This document shows, piece after piece, positions 10,218-19,101 of a DNA stretch of 64,000 nt (position 1 is the stretch's first letter; each line of letters begins with the position of its first letter). The notes below the pieces were generated by a model that searched no databases, was not told the origin of the DNA, and saw only the letters and a program-made list of their open reading frames with translations. A program made the position numbers and the translations under genes. The DNA comes from Adiantum capillus-veneris (lineage: Eukaryota; Streptophyta; Polypodiopsida; Polypodiales; Pteridaceae), in the NCBI GenBank assembly GCA_014529385.2, contig CM043969.1, positions 67,979,676 through 68,043,675 of the forward strand, given 5' to 3'.

Positions 10218-11127
10218 TTGGTTAAAAAGTGCTTACTCTACTCCTTGAAGTATGTAAAACCCATGTCTTTTCTAGAGATACCAAAAGAAAAGGGGACTCT
10301 CAAGTTGCCTGTCAAAGAAATAGTAAATATCAGAGATCCACCCCCGTATATTCCAAAAACCATCACATCAGTGCCATTTGATATCCCCTCACGACCAGCA
10401 TTAGTGTTTGATCTTAACGGTGTCCTCTGTACTTCATGGATTGAAGATCCTGATAACCAGGATGCTCAACCACTTTATCTTTAAACTGATGGGTTCGACC
10501 TCATCAACGAAAAGGATGACAAGTTTGACTGAGGCTTTGAAGTATTTTTGCTGTACGTATGATTTGCGCATGCACACAGAGTGGGAATTGTTGTTCTTCA
10601 GGTATCTCTTTGTTCCCAAGGATGCAAAACAGTTCTTAGCTTGGGCTGTGGGTTGGACAAATATTTACATCTGGAGTTTAGCAATGTTGAACAGAGTGAA
10701 AAAAATAATCAAGGCAGCTTTTGGGAGGCTTTGTGACTACTTTAACGGATGGGCTAGACAACACTTATGTGATGTAGCCACATTCAAAATGGTAGGTGGA
10801 AAACCAATCTTTTTCAAGAATCTACAAAATTTTCTAAAGTTGGTTCCGCAATACGGTACGAGAAATGTGCTATTGATCGACAACAGTCTTTATAAATGCC
10901 ATTCTAATTTTCCTAGTTCCTACATCATTGTACCTGGCCTAGAGGATCGAAGTATTGAATTCTTTTCCAGGGATTTGCAAGAGGTTCCTTCCAAGTGGTG
11001 TGATGCTACAGATCGGTCAGCCAAAGCTTTCACCTTCAATGTGAAGCCTACATCGAAAAACAACTATGTTAAAGCTGCACTCAAGCGAGGTGGGACGGGG
11101 CCACATTTGATGCCAATGAAATTTTAG
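10218..11127 (+). pseudogene. NIF/FCP1-like HAD-family domain gene, DLNG variant
   Basis: Frame 3 at 10218-10484 contains PALVFDLNGVLC, the first HAD motif of the NIF/FCP1-like (small CTD phosphatase) family. In the canonical DxDGT motif the second Asp acts as acid/base; here it is Asn. A plant subfamily is known to carry a DLNG form of this motif. Frame 1 then supplies VPKDAKQFLAWAVGWTNIYIWS (the second-motif region) and NVLLIDNSLYKCHSNFPSSYI (the LIDDSP-like third motif, with Asn for the second Asp), ending at the TAG after MPMKF (11125-11127). The first motif and the rest lie in different frames. Frame 3 stops at 10482-10484, continues readably as TDGFDLINEKDDKFD, then stops again. Either a short unresolved intron or decay explains this. 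With two Asp-to-Asn changes, catalysis looks unlikely. Confidence 0.6.
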
Positions 11128-11540
11128 CCCTAGTATCTCATCTTAAAAAGCTCATGTAATTCTAGGAAGCCAAGCTTTGTAGAAAACCCTTGTACTGCCA
11201 TGTTTTGTCATTACAGCTTAGCGCTCTCTACTAACCCATGTATATGCCTACTTCCCATGACGGATGGTTTTTTGGATAATATTTTGAATGCCTCTATACT
11301 GAGTGATTAACATGTAACTTATCAGCAATACGAAAGTTTAATTTATAGTTATTCCATTATGTCAATTTAACATGCTTTAGACTCTAGTTTTTGTGCTTTG
11401 GACTCAATTTATGTTGTGGGTAGTGTGTGTCTTTGGATGTGGCTATGGATGGTGCCAGACACGTAAGTTAAGTGTTTTTGAGGCCACGTTGTGTAGTCAT
11501 TAGAGGCCTCTTGTCATTACAATCATGTGCTCTAGCATTC
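11128..11540. other. Downstream flank of the NIF-like gene
   Basis: This is AT-rich sequence with no reading frame, consistent with a 3' untranslated region and spacer. I see no clear single poly(A) signal that stands out from the AT-rich background. Confidence 0.35.
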
Positions 11541-11563
11541 TAGCACTAGAAAGTAACAATATA

Positions 11564-11780
11564 GGTACCAACCAAGGTACTTGGTGTACCTGATGTGCAG
11601 GCAGGTATTTCAAAAGGGAACTTTAAAAACACCCACAATGGTAGTCTAGGGTACCCTATCTGCAGATAGATACATGTGAAGAATGCTTGGAGACTAACAA
11701 CAATGGTACTTAAAGTAACTAATTTAGAGATATGTTCCATTCATGTTTCTTTAAGTACCTAATCTGCACACTTCTACATT
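11564..11780. repeat. GGTACTT hairpin block 2
   Basis: Several hairpins use the same arms as block 1. At 11564-11590, GGTAC/GTACC encloses an inner CCAAG/CTTGG stem. At 11705-11720, ggtactt is followed by aagtaact. A near-palindrome around tatctgcagata lies between them. Units are more diverged than in block 1, and no constant period is obvious. Confidence 0.55.
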
Positions 11781-12067
11781 GTAGAACATGCACTAAAAAC
11801 CTGTCATGTCATAAAATCTAATATCTAACTAACCAAAATGGTTTTCTCATATGAAACTGGTCACTTAATGTGGGAGAATAAATGGGAACAAGGATTAAGA
11901 TATAGACATGTGCTTATAGATCTATCTCAACACGGGGCCAATGGTAAAGGGGCCCAAATGAGAGATGGTCTATCAAAGTGCAAGGCTAACCAATGGAGCA
12001 TAAGACCTTAGGGTTAGCTTCATTGAAGACCTCCAATAATGAGTGTAAAATTCCTTTGACCTTAGAA

Positions 12068-12211
12068 GCTAGGGCTGTGCTTGAGGTGGGAACCCGGCCC
12101 AAGCTTAAGGTGCTTGAGGTGCTTGTCATGCTTGATGACTAAGGTGCTTAAGGTGCTTGACATGCTTGAGATGCTAGGGCTGTACTTGAGATGAGAACCC
12201 AGCCCAAGCTT
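12068..12211. repeat. 105-bp-spaced duplication in the outer LTR-like region
   Basis: A 39-bp sequence beginning gctagggctgt occurs at 12068-12106 and again, with a few changes, at 12173-12211. Between them lie short repeats of aaggtgcttg and ttgaggtgcttg. A third weaker relative appears near 12235. Confidence 0.7.
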
Positions 12212-13379
12212 GAAGTGATTAAGGGCCAATATTGTGGTGGAAACTGGGCCTAAGCTTTCGAGGCTTGAGTTGTTAAAATTCAAAGATCTAATCCCTACAA
12301 GGAGGGGGCGAGCCCTACATGAGGGGGGATGCGAGAGAACACCCACACACTCACACAAGGCCTACTTGGTACAAAGAAAGCAAAGGGGACACTTGTCAAG
12401 TTCCTCCTCATGTTGCCCTCATAGTGTGCCTGAAGCCTATTGGTTGGCCACCCAAGGGGTCCAATGATAATTTAGGAGATTTAATCAATTTTATTTGTAT
12501 TTATCAAGTCCTCTCTCTCAAAGGGGAAAGGGGGACACTTGTCCCAGGGCTAACCTTGTTGCTTGTAATGCCTCCTGCTTGTGATTGGCTACGCCTGGAG
12601 GGGTCCAATGAGCTTCAAGCACATGAGCTACAATGGGGGGTCAACCAAAGAAAGCTAGGGGGTTCCTTAGGGGGTATACTCTCCCACACACACTCACACA
12701 CACTCTCATTATGCAATGTGCTAAGTGCAAGAGCTCCCTCTCCTTCTCCAAGAAAGTAGAGGTTGAGAGCCTACACCAACACTATTGGCTATGGAGTGCA
12801 AATCCAACCAAGAGCCATGCTTCAATGCTTAAGCTTGCCATCTTCTCCTTCTTCATTACTATGCTATTATGTATGCTAGTAAGAAGAGTTATGATAAGTG
12901 AGGAGCTAATTCTTTCTCCCATGAAATGTTTCTTCTTCCTCTTCCCTACCTTCATTCCTTGCTAGCTCTCTCCACCTTCGAAGGTGTTTGAGGTCTTGGG
13001 ACTGAGGCTTGGGATAGTTAAAGCTTTCTTCAAAGTTTATGTTATGCTTGTGATGCATGAAGTTTTCCATCTTCATTGCATCACCTAGGTCACAAGGAAC
13101 ACAAAGATTGTATTGTAACAAGTCTCTCTTAATGGGAGAAATCATAATACAAATGCCTATTGGAGGGGGGACCGGCTCCTCATAAATCCGGTCCTCAACT
13201 GTTGTCATGTTCTCTAAACTTACTCTCTTGCAAAAGTATTGTTCATGCCAAGTTAACTAATTGCTATGCCTATGTTGTTATCTTCAATTATGTTCACCCG
13301 CTATGCTCACAAAGTAATTTCTCAAAAGTACTCTCATTAATTTCCGCTACTCTCAAGTTAATAGGCCAATTCCATTACA
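12068..13379 (+). repeat. Probable 5' LTR of the outer Ty3-like fossil (left end unresolved)
   Basis: The right end is well placed: tccattaca ends in CA at 13379 and is followed after one base by TGGTATCAGAGC (13381-13392), the plant initiator-methionine primer site. The left end cannot be fixed because no second LTR copy is in the window. The region has internal duplications (12068-12211, and a diverged one between about 12380-12470 and 12530-12615) and short CA-rich tracts. Frames inside it, such as 12319-12759, are repeat-like (HTHTH) and I do not call them genes. Confidence 0.5.
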
Positions 13380-13392
13380 TTGGTATCAGAGC

Positions 13393-13820
13393 ATTTGGTT
13401 TCTTTTTTCTTGCTTAAGAAGAGAGGTCCTTAAGTAGCCTATAAATGGTTGATTTTGTTAATTACATTAGGGTAAGTGGAACTGGGATCTATTATCGATT
13501 TTGTTGAGCCCACTATGTGGGACATGGTGCACACCTCGGGAGATTTGGACTTAATAATGGAGTCTTTTTAGACTTGCCTATGACTTTACCATTACTGAGC
13601 CATAAAAAGTTCGAAAGGAGCAAGACCTTGGCAACTCTACTATGTTAGACCTACTCCACTACTCTCTATAATTAACCACTTCGATCCATGGGTGTAGATA
13701 CTTAAGAGCCAATTTTCAAAGGCTAAGAGGAGTGGCAACTAAGGTTTTGAATTGCTAAAGCATACATTAACTACATACATAAATTTTGTTAACGTGGCTG
13801 ACAATAATCAAGAGAGTAGA
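13393..13820 (+). other. Leader of the outer Ty3-like fossil
   Basis: This sequence lies between the primer site and the first gag ATG (13821). No coding motif is seen. It is typical in position for an untranslated leader. Confidence 0.5.
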
Positions 13821-14017
13821 ATGAACATTGATAGCTTTGATTTTGCACATGAAGGTGCTAATGATGATGCCCCCATGTTTGTGAATTATCTCGTCACTAG
13901 GTTGCAGCAAGCTATGGGCAACTCTGCTTTGCAAACCGAAGTTACTCAACAACTTCATGCTTTTGGAATTTCCCTTCCTCTCCAAGAGGAGAGAGAGCTT
14001 AGGAGGCCTCTTTAAGA
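13821..14017 (+). pseudogene. Outer fossil, gag N-terminal part
   Basis: A short frame from the ATG at 13821 (MNIDSFDFAHEGAN) runs up to the copia copy 2 boundary. It contains a hydrophobic and glutamine-rich stretch (MFVNYLVTRLQQAMG). Its continuation is displaced about 18.7 kb to 32713 by the nested insertions. Confidence 0.55.
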
Positions 14018-14245
14018 TGTTGGAATTAGGGTTGCAGAGAAATGCACACAGCTTGGAGAAGACGAAGGAAGCTCAAGGCACACAACTTGAGAGTGTGTTA
14101 CTTAGTGTGGAATGGAAAGATAGATAGCCCTAGAGTGATGGGCATATATACAATGATCGGGGAAAAAAGCCTCCTAAAGAGGGAAAAAATTCCCCGACGG
14201 TCCTAGTGTGTTCACACACATCACTACCACATGTATATGGTAACA
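14018..14245 (-). repeat. 3' LTR of copia copy 2
   Basis: This 228-bp LTR runs TGTTGG...TAACA on the plus strand. It is followed by the C-rich complement of the polypurine tract (14246-14256). A few bases later the Ty3 target duplication gttgt (14262-14266) begins. Confidence 0.92.
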
Positions 14246-14261
14246 AATCCCCCCCTCGAGT

Positions 14262-14266
14262 GTTGT
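14262..14266. repeat. Target duplication of the inserted Ty3 element, left
   Basis: gttgt abuts the left Ty3 LTR and recurs exactly at 27878-27882 after the right LTR. Confidence 0.92.
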
Positions 14267-14882
14267 TGTGCGCTCCTTGCCGCACTGTTGAAGCAAGGGA
14301 CTTGCCGATACACCATGTGCGAGCCACAAATGGCTCCAAGCACACAACAAGACTAATCTAGCAAGCTCAAGAGAGCAAAGGGTGTGTCACTCACCGCTCT
14401 ACGCTCGCCTTCGTGGTGGATTCCTCGCCGCGATGAAGAAGAAGCTGCAGTCCTGCCGCGCTCAACCGCTTCGCCGCCGTCGTGCCTTTGTAATGCTCGA
14501 TCGCACACACACTCTCCCTCTCTCTCTCTCTCACATACACACACACACACACACAAGGAGGTGAAGAAGAAGAAGAAGATGGAGATGGAGATGGAGCAAG
14601 AGCACTCTTCTATTGCACAAATGAGAGAATGAGTGAATTTTAGGTTTAGTTGGCTTTTATATGAGCTCACCCCATTCACACTTGGGCGCCCATGCTTAGC
14701 CAACTAATCCCTTGAATGTCCCAGTTAGAGTGCGCCTCTCATCGGCGATCACTCTTACCCTTTTCCTATTGGACCGACAAGCCCGGTACCTGACTCTACC
14801 AAATAAATAATACAATGTCCACCGTAGGTTACAACGTCCGTCTCGTAGGTGATAGGGTGTCCGTGAGCCGTGAGGGTTAACA
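14267..14882 (-). repeat. 3' LTR of the nested Ty3 element
   Basis: On the plus strand it runs TGTGCGCTCC...GTTAACA. It contains a CT tract and a CA tract (about 14510-14555) and an AAG/GAT-rich block. The partner LTR at 27273-27877 is nearly identical apart from about 14 substitutions and shorter microsatellites. Confidence 0.93.
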
Positions 14883-16254
14883 TGCCCCCCTTCCTGATGT
14901 AGATTCCGTCCTCGGAAGCTATTGAGTTGAAGCTCGTTGGTCGAGGTGGAAGAGCATTTGAGATGAATTTCCTTAGCCTTCATTAGTCACTACAAAATCA
15001 AACAACATTGCACAGTAATTGCATTTTCATAAGAGATTAAAAAGCATATGCAATTTTAGGCAGACAATTGATTGGTAACAGAATTTTAAACAATTTGTCA
15101 GCAATAAGCATTAAATTGCAATGTAATCAAATGCATAAAGAGATGTAAAGGTAAAAAATTAAACAAGTCTGGGGTCATTAATTTAACGGTCGAAAGGCAC
15201 TAGAGATCGACTATTAATACCATGGGTAAGCTTCTTAATTTTCTCTGGTCAATTAAGTTGTTTAATCGCGAGAGCCAAGTATTTCATGTTCGAGGGCTGA
15301 CTAGAGGCTATACATAGAGGACCTTGTAGTTAAGCTACGATAAAAGGAATTTCTCATGAAATCATCGCCTGACTGATTACCTTTTCTTTGACCCCCCAAA
15401 GTGTTTTCACAGTGATTCAATTTGATGTGTGTGCTTATTTTGTATGCCTTGGGTTTTTTGCTTTTCAAGGAAAAGCGCCCACACTGGGAACCTCTAGGGC
15501 TCTAGTACCATAGGCAATACATGTGAGTGAAGTACCAAATCAAGCTGAGATTTCTCTTCCAGCTTAAGATTTTACAGTGTGGCACTTTGATTTTTTGTTT
15601 GTTCATTTTCAGCATTTTAATTTTGTAACTTTGGGGGGTCATATAACACTGATACACCTCCCCAGGCTCATCACACTAGTAAACTCCCTTTATAATACTT
15701 AAGCGAAAGGTCAATAGGGTCAAGCCCAATTAAAAGCCCTAGTACATTTCACACAATGTTGCCTAAATCGGATTAAGAACCTAAGTAACCATTGATTATT
15801 AGGAAGGCATTCCCCATGGTATTAAGAGAAGATCTCTAACACCTAACTTGGTCAAACTAGCTTAGTCGGACTGCTTGATTTTTAAACCTAGACAAGTGAT
15901 TATGACAAAAAATTACATTGAATTAAATGTTTGATACTAAGCAAATGCGGTGAATATTAGGCTACCAATCACAATTAAAGCAGGCAATCATAGATGCAAA
16001 AAAGATAAGGGGCAATGCTAATGGACAAGAAACACCTGTTTGTGTCGATGGTCGCGCTTGATTTGAAGAGTGAGTCGAGAGAAAGATTCCATGAAGGTCC
16101 AAATCCTATCAATAGCAACACGCTCCTGTACACACTAGGAAACAAAAGGAATACCTCTAGGAGGCACATTAGTGGGAAAAGGTACCAACACTTATTGATC
16201 ACAACAAAAAACATAAGGAACCCTAACCTAATTATTTGCACTCCCCCTAGAGAG
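14883..16254 (-). other. 3' untranslated part of the nested Ty3 element
   Basis: About 1.4 kb separates the extra frame from the 3' LTR. It starts with the polypurine tract next to the LTR. No coding motif is seen on either strand, and the sequence is AT-rich. Confidence 0.6.
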
Positions 16255-16713
16255 TCAAGGGAATAGGATATTGTAGAGGTTGGGGGGAAACCCTAAGGCT
16301 AAACCCCTATCCTCGTCGTTGAGATAAACAAAGTCATCATCCATGAGACCATATGTGCTATCTGTGTAGTCCTGTAAATTTTCTTCTTCATCATAGGTGC
16401 CCATGTTTACTAAGAAGGTCACTAGACGCCTATAGTCATCTTGGTCAAAAGGGTAGGCTTGTGCAATGGGAGAAACGCTCTCTACTAAGTATGGATTAGA
16501 CGTGGTCAAGTGACGTATCAGCCATTCTAACTCCTCAAAATTCCTCTCACATGCTAGCATACCTATCAAATCCCATTCACATGCAAGCACTGGAAAGACC
16601 ATGTGAAATATTTGTGAAAAGTAACGAGGGTACCTCTCACCCAAGGCAGGAGTGGATGACTCTAGCGTACTAGCCATATCTGTACACGCAAATAGATGAT
16701 GGTTAGAGTGCAA
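16255..16713 (-). CDS. Extra frame downstream of Ty3 pol
   Basis: This is an open minus-strand frame of 152 codons (a likelier start is the Met of MASTLESSTPALGERY, leaving about 140). The product is acidic and soluble, with FEELEWLIRHLTTSNPYLVE and an acidic C-terminal half (YDEEENLQDYTD, MDDDFVYLNDEDRG). There is no signal peptide or membrane segment, so it does not resemble an envelope protein. It lies between pol and the 3' LTR in the same orientation. Additional frames in this position are known in several plant Ty3 groups, generally without a known role. I recognise no family. Confidence 0.55.
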   Translation of the reverse strand: MHSNHHLFACTDMASTLESSTPALGERYPRYFSQIFHMVFPVLACEWDLIGMLACERNFEELEWLIRHLTTSNPYLVESVSPIAQAYPFDQDDYRRLVTFLVNMGTYDEEENLQDYTDSTYGLMDDDFVYLNDEDRGLALGFPPNLYNILFP

Positions 16714-16923
16714 ATATTACAAGGGTCGTGTTCTTGTGCATAATTTGTTTTTATGATTTGTGTTATGGCTCTTGCTCTTTTACTTTTTTATCTTGTTTTT
16801 GTGAGTATAAGGCTTTATATATACATTCCCTAAGATTGGAGATTAAGAGGTCAGGGAGAAAGGTTGAGAGGGAAGCAAGTGAATGATGGATGTCCACAAA
16901 CACTCCCCCCTTCCTTGGGTAGA

Positions 16924-19092
16924 TCATACTGTTTGAAATGATGTCGTCACCCTTTGAAACCAATTGTTCCAGTTGGTAATAGGTGAGGATTTTTGCCAGT
17001 AGTTTTCTACTACCCCAGGTGCCTCGTCAAGTTGCAAGGGTGGTAAGGTACTCTCCCACGATCGAACTTGAAGTGGTTCATCAGGTGATTCTTGAACACT
17101 GGGAGGTGTGGATTCTTTTGTAGCTTCATGGAGGTCCACTACTATAGATGGAGGCTGTGTAGAAGCTTTTACCTCTATGGATGCATTACATGAGGAGCTA
17201 GAAGCTTCATGGAACTCCTCCCTTCCTGAGCTAGGTGGAATAAGTTGGTTTTGCCTTGGAGCCCAAACTAGCTCTGGACTAGGTGTGTAGCATTCTGTGA
17301 TCTTTCCCTTCCCACGGTCTGCCATTGGCTTTAGTGTTACACTGTTTGACTCATATGGGTTTGTTGTCGATAGGGAAGGACACATTTTACGTTTAGGTAC
17401 CCAATTTTGCTCATTTCCATCATCGTAGCCTTGGGCTTCTAATAGTTGTTTTGGAATCCATCGTGATTTGGTCTTGACTCTCCTAGGGCGCGCTCTTGGT
17501 TTTTCGGGGAAATTTTTTCTTGGAATGGATGGGAGGGTTGAGGTAGTTGGAAGTAAGGCCTTGGAGACCCATTGATATGTACTCTTAGGTCGTGCAGGTT
17601 GAGTACTTGCAATATGACTGCTTGCTGCAACTACAAGTGTTGAAGTGCTAGGTTCATGGGTAGCCGGCAAAGACGAGTTAACCACCTTGGCTTGTGAATG
17701 TTGGCTATCCTTCAACTTTGCTAGAGTTTGCAACGTAGGTGACTTTGCTTGAATGATAGGGGTAAGAGTCGGTGGTCGCGTCGTGACACTACCAGTATCC
17801 CAATCAATAGTGCATTTGGTTGCCAACATCCATGTGCGTCCCAGGTTTACGTTGTCTTCCATAGCTCCCGCGGGCATGACTAGAAACCTCTGCACTATGC
17901 TTCCATTGTCATAGACAACAGGGGTCTGAAGGACTCCAAGAATAGCAGTTTTCTTTTTATTAATGCCCTTGACTTGCATCGTACTCGGGGATAGGGTCGG
18001 TTTCCCTAATTGACACCAAACTCCATAGGATAACAAATTGTGTTTAGCTCCCGTATCTAATAAGGCATTGTATAGTGCTTTCCCATAGGGGCTATTTAGC
18101 TCAATTGGGTATCGTAGGGGTGGCTCAAATTCTAATGAGTCGTCATCTGTGTCCTCGAAAAATTCTTGCGTGATTCCCAGATTAGCCTCCTGTTGGCGTC
18201 TAAGACGTTGTTGTCGTTCTCGAGCCTCAACTCTTGCTTGGATTTTTCTAAGCTCTGCTTGTTCCTTGGCAGCCTTCTTTTGATGGATGGCTTGCAACTC
18301 TTCCTGGCTTAGAGGATCATAATATCTTTTGAATTTACTCCCATTAAGGAATCCAATGGTTTCAACTCCATCTAGAGTCTCCACACGAATGGTACCTTGC
18401 GGGGTAATTTCACACACTCGATATGGTCCCTTACCAGCGTATTTCAATTTCTTCTTTTCATTACGTACCCCGTACATAAGAACTTTATCACCAACTTTGA
18501 TGTCTTTATCCTTTAAATGGCTATCAAACCACTTCTTTCTCCTATCCTTCTCCACTAGAGCATTTCGCATAGCTAATTGCCTCTCTTCATCTAGCCTTTC
18601 CAGGATATATAATCGCTCCACTAAGGGGTTACCATCCCAACCTTCTTGAGAAGCTACTCGAAGACTAGGAATGACAAACTCCCATGGTATAACTGCTTCT
18701 TGGCCATACACCATCTTAAACGGTGTGCAATTAATAACAACTTTATACGCAGTACGATAAGCCCATAAAGCTGATGTAAGCTTTAGGTCCCAATCAGTGC
18801 GATGAGCCTCAACTGTCTTTGTCAAAATGGAGATGAGAGTTTTGTTGGTACTCTCAGCTTGGCCATTTGCTTGGGGATAATAGGGTGTAGACTTGTGGTG
18901 AGATATCATGAAGTTTGATGTGAGTTCTTTTATTACTTCATTTATAAAATGAGTTGCATTGTCACTCACAAGTTCAAAGGGGCATCCAAAATGTGTGATA
19001 ATGTTCTCAAAGAGGAACTTAGCTGTTGTTTTTGCATCCGCCTTTCGTGTTGCTTTTGCTTCAGCCCATTTGGTTACATAGTCGGTAGCCAC
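16924..19092 (-). CDS. Ty3 integrase with appended second protease-like domain
   Basis: This 722-codon open frame begins inside the integrase core: DYVTKWAEA, the second catalytic Asp region (FELVSDNATHFINE) and YYPQANGQAE with the catalytic Glu. A GPY-type module (GKGPYRVCEIT, about residue 221) closes the integrase. A charged K/E/Q/R linker follows (about 255-305). Then comes a retropepsin-like domain with ALLDTGAKHNLLS (Asp at about residue 346, codon 18055-18057) and a C-terminal NLGRTWMLATK. The last 280 residues are rich in P, S and T and look disordered. A protease-like unit after integrase is unusual, because the expected protease lies upstream at 22021-22572. Confidence 0.85.
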   Translation of the reverse strand: MATDYVTKWAEAKATRKADAKTTAKFLFENIITHFGCPFELVSDNATHFINEVIKELTSNFMISHHKSTPYYPQANGQAESTNKTLISILTKTVEAHRTDWDLKLTSALWAYRTAYKVVINCTPFKMVYGQEAVIPWEFVIPSLRVASQEGWDGNPLVERLYILERLDEERQLAMRNALVEKDRRKKWFDSHLKDKDIKVGDKVLMYGVRNEKKKLKYAGKGPYRVCEITPQGTIRVETLDGVETIGFLNGSKFKRYYDPLSQEELQAIHQKKAAKEQAELRKIQARVEARERQQRLRRQQEANLGITQEFFEDTDDDSLEFEPPLRYPIELNSPYGKALYNALLDTGAKHNLLSYGVWCQLGKPTLSPSTMQVKGINKKKTAILGVLQTPVVYDNGSIVQRFLVMPAGAMEDNVNLGRTWMLATKCTIDWDTGSVTTRPPTLTPIIQAKSPTLQTLAKLKDSQHSQAKVVNSSLPATHEPSTSTLVVAASSHIASTQPARPKSTYQWVSKALLPTTSTLPSIPRKNFPEKPRARPRRVKTKSRWIPKQLLEAQGYDDGNEQNWVPKRKMCPSLSTTNPYESNSVTLKPMADRGKGKITECYTPSPELVWAPRQNQLIPPSSGREEFHEASSSSCNASIEVKASTQPPSIVVDLHEATKESTPPSVQESPDEPLQVRSWESTLPPLQLDEAPGVVENYWQKSSPITNWNNWFQRVTTSFQTV

Positions 19093-19101
19093 AATGATAT
19101 A

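Noticed and set aside
10556-10602. Intron between a GTATGA after tttttgctgtac and the ttgttcttcag acceptor
   Set aside because: At about 46 nt it is shorter than normal plant introns, and the flanking exon frame still carries stops. I left it as an open possibility only.
12319-12965. Two overlapping plus-strand frames of 110-146 codons
   Set aside because: They lie inside the probable outer LTR, contain HTHTH-type simple sequence and duplicated segments, and show no domain.
14353-14703. Frames inside the Ty3 LTRs (also 27274-27698)
   Set aside because: They arise from CT, CA and AAG simple repeats in the LTR and appear in both LTR copies in several frames.
16255-16713. Envelope-like gene in the Ty3 element
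   Set aside because: The product has no signal peptide, membrane segment or glycosylation-rich ectodomain pattern, so an envelope role is not supported.
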